From a virus: a DNA stretch of 47,698 nucleotides. A program made the translations under genes and the position numbers. The notes beneath the pieces were generated by a model, which was not told where the DNA came from, ran no database searches, and worked only from the letters and a program-made list of their open reading frames with translations. Where the stretch lies: the IMG/VR virus record IMGVR_UViG_3300002514_007835, positions 1-47,698 of that record; one strand, given 5' to 3'. Shown piece by piece: positions 32,817-41,900 of this stretch. The first letter of the stretch is position 1, and every line of letters begins with the position of its first letter.

Positions 32817-34730
32817 ATGGCAGGCTTTGAACAGGCGGTCGTGGTTGATGTCATAATCGATCCTGAGAACATGACTGTAAAACAGTATGAGTTATTCGAC
32901 TCTATTGTCACCAGCTTACGAGGAACTCCGCTGTCAGCCGCCAACCTTCCTCGCAACACCCTTATTATAAGGACCTTGCACGGAAACCAGTCACAGGTGG
33001 AGTCGCTAAGTGAGAACGAGCTGGCCCTCCCATTTTTCTCTCCGCACTTCTGCCCGCCAGTAAAGCCTGGTGAGGCGGTGTGGGTGTTTTACTACGACGC
33101 CGATGAGCCGATGGGAGTTGGAACTAGGGGCCAGTCGACCCTGCGCTCGTCAAACACGGCCCAGAAGTCAGTTTTGCAGCTGTACGAGAGGTTCGCCGGC
33201 GACGCCTCCGGATTCCGCCGTCCAGCTATTGGGTTCTGGATGAGCCGTGTCTCATCGTTCCTCCAGTACGATGATATCAACTATACTGTGCACTCCCGAC
33301 AGTATGGGATACTTCCGCACATTGAGCCCGAGAATGATCCTGAGGATCCTCCCGTTGGAACTTACTTTTTTGACAAGGATGACAAGCCATCAGTCTTCGT
33401 CAACGGTGATATTGGCTCTGCCGGGGTGATAAAACCCATGGACACGTATCAGGCAATATTCGGCGGCGCCTCGGCCAACGGTGCCTTTCGAATGGAGCCT
33501 GTTCCCAGGTTCACCAGGCGACCGGGAGACCTGGTGTTGCAGGGTTCCAACAATGCACTTATCTCCCTGGGCACTGACAGGTTCGGCCCAGCAGCCATTC
33601 CAGACTCCGAGAACTCCGGACTTCCATTCCCGTTCGCCAGCGGATCCCACCAGAACGAGGACGCCTCGGGGGAAGCCGTCAAGACCCCGGATGACAGGGA
33701 TGCCCTGGCCTCACAGCCTCCGACAGACTTCTTTCAGTTTGCGGGCACCATAGATATCGTCACCGGCCGAGGCCGCCTGGATCCAAGCGAGTCACCCACG
33801 GCAGTCACGCCAATTGAGAACGATGCAGGATTCGAGGAGACAGATAAGTTCGTTGCCACAGTCGAGGAGGGCGATCCCGACTTCACCAATGACTCCTCCA
33901 GAATATACACGTCCATGCGGACCAACGGCGACAGGAACTTCTTTCATAATCCAACAGACCTGGACACTAACCTGGTGTTCACCAACGTAGAGACTGCGAA
34001 CTCTCCCGAGGACTTCTTCGACGACGATGGGACGCTAATATCAGTCCCGGAAGACAACTCCGGCGCAGCCTACGTCGTCGTCAAGTCCGACGAGGTCAGG
34101 ATTATAGCACGTTCCTCCAGCGACCTGAAGATAAATCCTGACAGCGACACAAATGTCCAGGGAAGCATTAGGATAGTCAAGGAGGGCCTTCCAGATGATG
34201 AGGAGGCCACCCGTGCTGCCATTATTATTCATCCAGATGGTACTGTCCAGATAGACGCCCCGCGCATCATCCTGGGACGACACGACGTTGGCAAATTTTC
34301 CGAGGGTGCTGAAGCCGGTAAGGAGTACGCCGACAAAGACGGCGTTCCGACAGTCCCGACTGGGTACGTTAAGTTCAGTCGCTACAACGAGCAGATGGGT
34401 GCCCTTCACGACCAGCTGACGACCCTAGCCATCGCAGTCGAGGACGGATTGAATGAGCTAGACGGTCGGACGAAAGATATTAGGAGTGCCCTGTCCACAA
34501 AGACAAACGCTCCTGGTATGGGAGCTCCTGTTCCTGGCCTCATGGCAACAGCACTGACCTGGAATGGCAGTTGGTCCACCTGGCTAGGACTAGGTACCGA
34601 TCCTCCCGGGATGGCTATGAACGTCCAGGGAGACTCCGGGGGTGATGATAAGTCTTCGATGACCGCCGGTGGTGAAGATTTAAAAAGTAATATTCCAGAC
34701 GCTAGGTCGGAAGTAATTTTTGGAGAGTGA
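32817..34730 (+). CDS. gp5-like baseplate hub/central spike protein, no lysozyme domain
   Basis: 637 residues. LPFFSPHFCPPVKPGEAVWV and FYYDADE near residues 69-95 is the OB-fold segment seen in T4 gp5 and relatives (S-P-H ... K-P-G-E-x-V-W-V). The C-terminal half contains YVVVKSDEVRIIARSSSDLKI and AIIIHPDGTVQIDAPRIILG, beta-strand repeats like those leading into the gp5 spike. T4 gp5 has a lysozyme domain between these parts; here that region is an acidic, Asp/Ser/Pro-rich linker with no catalytic E-x8-D-x5-T pattern that I can see. It would form the membrane-piercing tip. GGAGGG at 32806-32811 precedes the ATG by 5 bases. Confidence 0.75.
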   Translation: MAGFEQAVVVDVIIDPENMTVKQYELFDSIVTSLRGTPLSAANLPRNTLIIRTLHGNQSQVESLSENELALPFFSPHFCPPVKPGEAVWVFYYDADEPMGVGTRGQSTLRSSNTAQKSVLQLYERFAGDASGFRRPAIGFWMSRVSSFLQYDDINYTVHSRQYGILPHIEPENDPEDPPVGTYFFDKDDKPSVFVNGDIGSAGVIKPMDTYQAIFGGASANGAFRMEPVPRFTRRPGDLVLQGSNNALISLGTDRFGPAAIPDSENSGLPFPFASGSHQNEDASGEAVKTPDDRDALASQPPTDFFQFAGTIDIVTGRGRLDPSESPTAVTPIENDAGFEETDKFVATVEEGDPDFTNDSSRIYTSMRTNGDRNFFHNPTDLDTNLVFTNVETANSPEDFFDDDGTLISVPEDNSGAAYVVVKSDEVRIIARSSSDLKINPDSDTNVQGSIRIVKEGLPDDEEATRAAIIIHPDGTVQIDAPRIILGRHDVGKFSEGAEAGKEYADKDGVPTVPTGYVKFSRYNEQMGALHDQLTTLAIAVEDGLNELDGRTKDIRSALSTKTNAPGMGAPVPGLMATALTWNGSWSTWLGLGTDPPGMAMNVQGDSGGDDKSSMTAGGEDLKSNIPDARSEVIFGE

Positions 34731-34733
34731 TAA

Positions 34734-34967
34734 ATGGCATTGGACAGGACAAAATTAGAGGAAGATATATTGCTGGCACTGACAGACAACCTTGCTGATT
34801 CTGACAAGATTCCAGAGGTAATGGGACCTTTAGAGAACTATGCAGCATTATTATCGACAGCCGTGCACAACTACGTCTTGAAAGGGGCCGGTGGAGATCC
34901 GGAGACCAACCAGAATCCTCCGACGTTGGCCACTCGTAGCTGGCATAATAGTAATGATGACACGTAA
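34734..34967 (+). CDS. Small protein of unknown function in the baseplate cluster
   Basis: 77 residues. The first half is an acidic helix (DRTKLEEDILLALTDNLADS), the second a less ordered Gly/Asn/Thr-rich stretch. No motif is recognised. GGAG lies a few bases upstream of the ATG, three bases after the gp5-like gene's stop, which supports it as a real gene. It is followed by two hairpins and then the gp25-like gene. A small structural or chaperone role is possible from context only. Confidence 0.6.
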   Translation: MALDRTKLEEDILLALTDNLADSDKIPEVMGPLENYAALLSTAVHNYVLKGAGGDPETNQNPPTLATRSWHNSNDDT

Positions 34968-34976
34968 CATACGTGT
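34960..34976. repeat. 7-bp inverted repeat spanning a stop codon
   Basis: ACACGTA and TACGTGT are exact inverse complements separated by ACA. The structure includes the TAA stop (34965-34967) of the preceding gene. No T-run follows directly, so it is not a classical terminator by itself; it is adjacent to a second, larger hairpin. Confidence 0.5.
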
Positions 34977-35011
34977 GAGAGTGCTAAAAATAGGGTATAA
35001 CAGCAACTCTC
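34977..35011 (+). terminator. Possible terminator hairpin before gp25-like gene
   Basis: GAGAGTGCT (34977-34985) pairs with AGCAACTCTC (35002-35011) with one bulged A, around a 16-base A-rich loop, and is followed by the T-rich TTGTTTAAATT. This gap of 100 bases is the largest in the window. It fits an intrinsic terminator or an RNA-stabilising hairpin between two late transcripts. The stem is only moderately G+C-rich. Confidence 0.4.
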
Positions 35012-35067
35012 TTGTTTAAATTAATGCAGCGCGCAGATATTTAATCTCTGACACTGGAATTTTAAAA

Positions 35068-35559
35068 ATGGCCGTAACAGGACGAGTTATAGATTTTAAG
35101 AGCGTGGGCGACCGGACGACAGACCTCATCGCCGACGCACAGCCCGCTGATCCGACGCCTATTGGAATCATGACTCCAATGCGCTTGGGGACCGGCCAGG
35201 GTGGCCTCTTCGAGATGTACACATCATTAAAAATGACGCTGAATGATAACCTAAAGAACTTACTGCTGACAGACCACGGCGAGCGGCTGGCTTTTCACGA
35301 TTTTGGAGCCAACCTGACACCGTTGGCTATGGACCTCTCCGCTTTCGATCCAGATGCGTTTGATGCCGAGGCAGCCATTCGTATTAAGACTGCGGTCACT
35401 AAGTACATGCCATTTATACAGCTGGAGACGTTTGAGTCCAGGGTGGACCATAGTGACAACAAGAGCGTTGGTAAGGTAATTATCAGGGTCAATTACAGCA
35501 TCCCGAGGCTTGGTGCCAAAGACCTGGCCCAAGAGGTTACCATATTCGTGGGAGGATAG
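35068..35559 (+). CDS. gp25-like baseplate wedge protein
   Basis: 163 residues. PIGIMTPMRLGTGQGGLFEM, then NDNLKNLLLTDHGERLAFHD and FGANL are the conserved core of the T4 gp25/P2 W family, which links the inner baseplate to the sheath and has lysozyme-like ancestry but no lysozyme activity. The C-terminal beta part (KVIIRVNYSIPRLGAKDLAQ) ends in EVTIFVGG. Length is close to T4 gp25 (132) plus an N-terminal extension of about 30 residues. The following gp6-like gene starts one base after its stop, which matches the usual gp25-gp6 partnership in the wedge. Confidence 0.9.
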   Translation: MAVTGRVIDFKSVGDRTTDLIADAQPADPTPIGIMTPMRLGTGQGGLFEMYTSLKMTLNDNLKNLLLTDHGERLAFHDFGANLTPLAMDLSAFDPDAFDAEAAIRIKTAVTKYMPFIQLETFESRVDHSDNKSVGKVIIRVNYSIPRLGAKDLAQEVTIFVGG

Positions 35560-35560
35560 C

Positions 35561-37405
35561 GTGGCGATAAATATTAAAAAGAAATTCTTACCGGTCAGGA
35601 ACCGGTCATACCTCAATCGTGACTTTGATAGTATCAGGGCTCAGCTGGTTGACTATGCCCAAATATTCTTTCCTGATAGGATCTCCGACTTTTCAGAGGC
35701 CTCTGTGGGTGGCATGTTCCTGGACTTTGCCTCATTTGTGGGTGATAACCTATCATTTTATCTCGACCATCAGTTTTCAGAGCTTAATATAGAGACTGCA
35801 GTTGAGTCACAGAATATCGAGCGCATGCTCCGTACAGCTGGTGTCCAGATAGCCGCAGCATCCCCGGCGGTGGCGTGGGTTGAGTTCACCATCAATGTAC
35901 CAGCCGAGAAGATCGATGCGTCATATTTTCCTAAACTGGCGCTGCTGCCGGTGATAGTCCGAGGGACAATTGTGACATCACAGGATGGTATTGACTTCGA
36001 GCTGACAGAGGACATTAACTTTGCCGGTAAGGATACCCTGGGGAATTTTATTGCCACCTCAGAACTTAGTACAACATCGGCCGACGGCACTCCAACTTCA
36101 TTTAATGTCAAGATGGCAGAGTTCTGCATATCTGGTAAAAGGGCCACACAGAAGTTCACATTTGCCAATACATTCGTTCCATTTCGAAGCATAACACTGT
36201 CTAACGCCGGAGTCACTGAGGTGATCAGCGTTAAGGACACAAATCTTAACCAGTACTATGAGGTTCAGTCCTTGACACAGGACAACGTGTTTGTTGCTAT
36301 GACAAATGCCAATATAGATCGTGAGCTCGTGAAGGAGAACCTAGAGCTCAAGCCGGCTCCCTATCGTTTCGTGTCAGAGGTTGGATTTAGCAGCAAGAAG
36401 ACCAAGTTGAAATTTGGAAGTGGAGACGCCAACACTCTCGATGATGATATAGTTCCAGATCCGTCCCAGTTCGCTGTTCCCCTCTACGGAAAGCGGACCA
36501 TGACACGCTTCTCTATCGACCCAAATGACCTGCTAAAGACTAGGACCCTGGGTGTCTCCCCGCAGAACACCACGCTTACTGTGGAGTATCGATACGGCGG
36601 AGGCCTCAATCATAATGTCCCGGCCAAAGCTCTCCAGACAATAACCATGCTTAAGATAAGGTTTTTAAATGGTGGCAGCAGTAATGGCATGCGATCTGTT
36701 CGTGCTAGCATGAAGGCTACAAATCCAAATGCTGCTGCCGGTGGTGAAAATGCTCCCACCTTGAACGAGCTTAAAATGATGATCCCATCAGCAAGAAATT
36801 CACAGTCGAGAATCGTCACCAAGGAGGACTTGCTCGCCCGCGTCTACACGATGCCGTCTAACTTCGGTCGTGTCTACCGTGCCAGCGTCAGGTCAAATCC
36901 CATAAATCCCCTCTCAACCCAGTTGTTTATAATCAGTCGTAACATGCGGGGCTCCCTGACTATATCACCCGATGCCCTAAAGAAGAACCTCGTTAAGTAC
37001 CTAAATGAGTACAGGATGATATCTGATGCTGTTGATATCCTAGATGCTGCCGTGGTGAATATTCAGGTTAGATTCTCGGTCACAGTCGATCCTAACGCCA
37101 ATAAGACGGCAGTGATCCAGGACGCCATTGCACAGATTACGAATTACTTTAAGATTAATAACTTTCAGATAGATCAGGTCATTCCAATTTCCGACCTACA
37201 GAATATATTATTTAACGTGCGTGGCGTCATCACGATTACAGATTTAAAGCTGTATAGCTTAAGTGGCAATTACAAGGGTCGACCATACGCAGAGACGTCA
37301 TTTGATGTGGCTCAGAGCACTATTAAGGGACTAATAGTTCCTCCCATTGGAGGAATATTTGAGGTCAAATATCCCACCGCTGATATTATTGGGAGTGCCA
37401 ACTAA
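35561..37405 (+). CDS. gp6-like baseplate wedge protein
   Basis: 614 residues from the GTG at 35561, supported by GGAGG (35551-35555) five bases upstream; an earlier in-frame ATG at 35510 lies inside the gp25-like gene. RNRSYLNRDFDSIRAQLVDY near residue 14 and EASVGGMFLDFASFVGDNLS near 45-65 are typical of the gp6/J-like wedge family, and FYLDHQFSELNIETA follows. A long beta-rich middle leads to SRIVTKEDLLARVYTMPSNF near 420 and a C-terminal domain with VNIQVRFSVTVD. In T4, gp6 dimers form the ring of the inner baseplate with gp7 and gp53. It is close to T4 gp6 (660 residues) in size. Confidence 0.88.
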   Translation: MAINIKKKFLPVRNRSYLNRDFDSIRAQLVDYAQIFFPDRISDFSEASVGGMFLDFASFVGDNLSFYLDHQFSELNIETAVESQNIERMLRTAGVQIAAASPAVAWVEFTINVPAEKIDASYFPKLALLPVIVRGTIVTSQDGIDFELTEDINFAGKDTLGNFIATSELSTTSADGTPTSFNVKMAEFCISGKRATQKFTFANTFVPFRSITLSNAGVTEVISVKDTNLNQYYEVQSLTQDNVFVAMTNANIDRELVKENLELKPAPYRFVSEVGFSSKKTKLKFGSGDANTLDDDIVPDPSQFAVPLYGKRTMTRFSIDPNDLLKTRTLGVSPQNTTLTVEYRYGGGLNHNVPAKALQTITMLKIRFLNGGSSNGMRSVRASMKATNPNAAAGGENAPTLNELKMMIPSARNSQSRIVTKEDLLARVYTMPSNFGRVYRASVRSNPINPLSTQLFIISRNMRGSLTISPDALKKNLVKYLNEYRMISDAVDILDAAVVNIQVRFSVTVDPNANKTAVIQDAIAQITNYFKINNFQIDQVIPISDLQNILFNVRGVITITDLKLYSLSGNYKGRPYAETSFDVAQSTIKGLIVPPIGGIFEVKYPTADIIGSAN

Positions 37406-38964
37406 TGTATCGAATACTACAGGCTATCAAGGATGGCTACATAACCAATAAAATTATTAATAATAAATTTAGGGCTACCGATGCCAATACCGGTGAGGCA
37501 GGCACCCTGGACTTATTTAAACTCTATGACGAGAGCAAGCTTCCCGGCTCAGGTAGTGGTGTAATTGAAATATCACGACTGTTGGTTAAGTTTGACCTGG
37601 ATCCACTCCGGGCGCTTACTGGCAGCATCTTGGATATTGGTGACTCCTCGTTTTCGTGTCACATGAAGCTCTTCGATGTTATTGGTGGGCAGACAGTTCC
37701 TTCTAATTTTAACATTGCGATATTCCCTCTTTCCAAGTCATTTGATGAGGGCATCGGTCGAGATGTTGTATCATTTAATGATATCGATGCCTGCAATTTT
37801 GTCACGGCATCTTACGCCAATGGCACCACGACGACCTGGACTGTAGACGGTGCAGACCAAGCAGGCCTTCTAGGCTCTGATAACTTGGATATTATTTCCA
37901 GCGGTAACCTGAATGATGGCGGCGGAGTTGTCGACCTGTTTAGGACACAGGCATTTACCAATGGAAGCGACAATCTCTACGTAGACGTGACACCAATCAT
38001 ATCGGCAACTATGGTAGGCGCCGTCCCAGATCACGGCTTTAGAATATCATATTCAGGAACGCTGGAGACAAATAGTCGCACGCTATTTGTCAAGAGGTTT
38101 GCATCAAGGCACTCCACTAACACCTCTATCCGTCCTCGTTTAATTGTTAGATATGATGACACGATTAGCGACAATAATCAAAACTTTTTCTTTGACCTGA
38201 CAGGCTCTGTATTTCTTAACAACTATCATAGGGGAGTTCCTAGCAATATAGTTGAGGGTACAGGCGCTACAGAAATTTCAGGAGATAATTGCATTAAGTT
38301 TAAGGTAGAGTCTGGCTCATTTAGTAAGGTCATAACAGGCTCACAGTTTAAGATAGGCAGCAATTTTATTACCGGAGTCTATTCAGCATCATTTGCAATT
38401 TCTTCATATGACGCCAGCACGATCACCGGTAGCGACACAATTAAGAGCTTCGCAAATAAGAGTGGCTCCCTGACATTTGACACTACGTGGGCTTCATTTG
38501 ATAACACATCAACGAACCCATACCTTTCAGGTGCACTTAAGATAAGCGCAAACCAGAGGTCGTCATTTTCTAATACACCAAGGCGATTGGTGGTGTCAAT
38601 TACGAATGCCGAGCCCACCTATAAGACAGGCGAGAAGGTCAGGTTCAGGATCTTTGTTGATGATATAGATTACAGCCCTATTACTTCTAAGTTACCCATT
38701 ATTCGACCCAGTCTCATTCTTGATAACATGTACTATCGCATACTCGATAATAACACCGGAGATATTGTAATCCCATTCGACACGTCCTCTGGAACTGGAA
38801 AGTCTGCGACCAAGCTCTCTACAGACTCCAAGGGCATGTATTTTGATTTTTACATGAGTGACCTGTCCATCGGCCGATCCTATAAGGTGGAGTTCCAGAT
38901 AAATGATAGGGGCATGACACAGGTAATTGATGATGTTGGAATATTCTTTAGGGTAGATGTGTAA
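37405..38964 (+). CDS. Baseplate-associated structural protein, unknown fold
   Basis: 519 residues. The N-terminal ~250 residues contain GVIEISRLLVKFDLDPLRAL, KLFDVIGG and RTLFVKRFASRHSTN, which loosely resembles the beta-rich DNRLRE-type adhesion domain (short strand with L-x-K-F-D-L). The rest is Ser/Thr/Gly-rich beta sequence, ending with YKVEFQINDRGM and VGIFFRVDV. No catalytic residues are seen. Both junctions are TAATG, between the gp6-like gene and the tail_P2_I-type gene, so it is very likely part of the wedge or its outer attachments. The precise role is unknown. Confidence 0.6.
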   Translation: MYRILQAIKDGYITNKIINNKFRATDANTGEAGTLDLFKLYDESKLPGSGSGVIEISRLLVKFDLDPLRALTGSILDIGDSSFSCHMKLFDVIGGQTVPSNFNIAIFPLSKSFDEGIGRDVVSFNDIDACNFVTASYANGTTTTWTVDGADQAGLLGSDNLDIISSGNLNDGGGVVDLFRTQAFTNGSDNLYVDVTPIISATMVGAVPDHGFRISYSGTLETNSRTLFVKRFASRHSTNTSIRPRLIVRYDDTISDNNQNFFFDLTGSVFLNNYHRGVPSNIVEGTGATEISGDNCIKFKVESGSFSKVITGSQFKIGSNFITGVYSASFAISSYDASTITGSDTIKSFANKSGSLTFDTTWASFDNTSTNPYLSGALKISANQRSSFSNTPRRLVVSITNAEPTYKTGEKVRFRIFVDDIDYSPITSKLPIIRPSLILDNMYYRILDNNTGDIVIPFDTSSGTGKSATKLSTDSKGMYFDFYMSDLSIGRSYKVEFQINDRGMTQVIDDVGIFFRVDV

Positions 38965-41900
38965 TGAGCAGGTCCGGCCCATTCTCATCGGAGTTCGTTA
39001 GAAATCTAGTCGAAAGGGGTGGAGAAGTTTCTAATAAGACTTCATCCGACCTCGCCGGCCTAGAGATTACTTCCACGTCTTCATTTAGGTACGATGGACC
39101 CGGATCAGGCCTAAAGTCATCCCAGCAGGTTAACGTTGACTTTTCCCTGTTTGCGAATCACTCCTTTTTCTCCTCGGCTCAGGTTAATGTCAATGTCGCA
39201 TTTGACAGGGTTATTAATGAGTTTCCATTTGATGGCACCAATAATGAGTACAATGAATTTTTGGATAAACTGACTGGATTCGAGAACTATGTCCTCGGAT
39301 TGTTTCCTACCAGTCGTGGCTTTCTATACTTTAGTGGATCTTCTGAGGTGTCTGTTACCGGGGCGGGAGTCGGCACCCATGTTTCCCTAGTCGATGCAGC
39401 TGGTAGTCTTTTTCCGGAACTGTCCAAGGATAAGAGTGGTAAAAGTGTCCTCAATCCAGACTACAAGTCGCTTTCTATCGAGTCGCACATATTTCTCCCT
39501 GCCGTAACCAACACGAATCAGGTTATCTATCAAAAAGTCCAGGATGGAAATACTGGCTTTTCGTTATTCCTGTCTGAGTCTTCTTCAACGACGTCTGCGT
39601 CCCTGTATTTTGCTGTGTCGTCAGGATCGCAGCAGGCAACGACTAGTATGATGCTCAACAAAGGAGCCTTTAAGCACGTAACAGCTATTTTAAACAGAAA
39701 TGCAGCGAGTGATACCTTGGAGCTTTATCTGGACGATGATATTATCAGTTCTTCGAGCGCTAATGTCACGTTTGATAAATTTGATATCGACAATGCGCCA
39801 TTCATGATAGGGTCCGGAACTATACACAATAGGGTGGCACCTGGGGCCATTAGTTTTGTGCCTGCGCAAACTTTTTCTGGTGCGCTTGACGAATTACGAA
39901 TTTTCCACACAGCACGGGGCAGGGATGATATACTTCAGTTCGCACAAAAGGGAATATTTGCGTCAGAAGAGCTGAAGCTATACTACAAATTTAATGAGCC
40001 CTCTGGATCTTACACTTCCAATAATATAGTCTTGGACAGCTCTGGAAACTCTCTACACGGAACAATAGCTAACTTTACGACTTCTTCTAGGGAAGCAGCT
40101 GGTTTGGCCAATCCCATAACTTACGAGTTAGAGGCCAGGAATCCCATCCTATTTCCTACCTACACCCCTCTAGCAACCATAAACTCTGACCTGCTCACCA
40201 GCGCCAGCAGGTATGATGATCACAACCCAAACTTGATCACCAGATTAGTGCCGCAGCACTACTTCCTGGAGGGAGAGGCATATGAGGGTTTTGAGAACGA
40301 GGAGGGAACTATAGTCGAGAGTTTTACTGGAACCAGCATACCTGGCAGCGGAAAGTTAGGCACCGCGCAGGTCATGTCGGCATTCCTTTATACTTGGGCT
40401 AAGGAGTTGGACGAGCTGAAAATAATCCTGGACTCTTTCGGCAGGCTTTTGCATATCGACTATGACAAGAATGAGAATATACCAGACCAGTTCTTGGAGT
40501 TCCTGGCAAGCTACTACGGTATGGAGCTTCCCTCAATATTCTCCGACGCGTCATTTCGACAGTTCTACGACGGTGATGACCTGCTCACCACCGCTGGTGC
40601 TCAACAGCACGGTCTCAAGTTCGTACAGAACGAGATCTGGCGCCGGATTCTCATTAATATTCGAGACATAATCGACTCCAAGGGAACCATCCATTCAGTC
40701 AAGTCAATAATCCGCGCAGTCGGTATTAATCCAGATAATAACTTTCGAATCAGGGAGTTTGGTGGCCCGACAAAGGGTGCCCTTAAGGTCTCTAGGCAGA
40801 ACAAGTCAGAGGTATCTTCCCTGCTGGATTTTTCTGGCTCGCTGGCTGGTGTGACATCTACCACCAATGCCCAGGGAATTCCAAATAATAAGCCATTCCT
40901 GATGAGTCCATTCCTGTCAGGTGCCAGGAACGAAGTAGGCTACCCAGAACCACAGGGGACATTCGTCAACCAGTCACCCATGAATGTCCACGGCACCTCT
41001 AACGATCCTGACGACGGCCTGTTCACATCCGGCTCGTTCACATACGAGGGGATCTACAGGTTTCCATTCCTACTGTCAGGCTCCTATCACAGCAGTCAAT
41101 CACTGGTCAGGCTTCATGTGACAGGTGGAATGGGAAGTAAGACGTCCCAGAATCACGGCGTCCTGTCTAACCTCGTTGCGGTTTCTGGTACGAACAAGGT
41201 TAAGCTATTCGTCAGGCCATTTGCATACACTTACGATGAGTTTCCTGAAACGCAGGAGCTGGTCCTGGACGGTCCTAACCTATTCGATGGCAATGCGTGG
41301 AATATTTCATTTGGACGCATTAGGTCAGATGATTCGCAGTTACTTCCCATAGAGCGAAATGGCATCTCCTCGTCCTACTTCATCAGGTGCGCCCGTCAAA
41401 ATTTTGGCACGATAGAGGAGACATATGTCACCAGCTCGTTCTCCATTTCTAATATGGGATTTAATGTCTTTAATGCTACGAATGTCGGTACCTATAATAA
41501 ATCGGGCAGTTTTATCTGCATAGGTTCCCAGTCACTTGCTGTTGATGATACCCTGTACCTAAATACATCGGGTGTCAATGCTGCAGCCAGGTCCACATAT
41601 TTTGATGGACGAGTCGGGCAGATGAGGTTCTGGTCCCGAGGTCTCCAGAAAGTGGAGTGGCTTGAACACGTTCGTAACTTTAAGTCCCTGGGTGTCCAGG
41701 ATCCACTGGTCAAGTTTAACTTTGTTACCATGCCTACAGGTTCCTTCGGAAAGCTTCGGCTTGACGTGTCAGCAGATCAGATCGAGACCCAGTCTAACGG
41801 TGTCGGAGGCATCACACTATTTGACTATACACAACACCGCGTCGCGTCAGGAACTGCCGGTTTCCCGTGGAGAATGTCAACGGAGTCGTCACCCACTCGC

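Noticed and set aside
35770-36240. A 156-codon minus-strand frame opposite the gp6-like gene
   Set aside because: It mirrors a well-supported + strand gene, has no ribosome-binding site and no recognisable motif; other minus-strand frames (8021-8437, 10181-10693, 34041-34409, 35260-35616) fail for the same reason.
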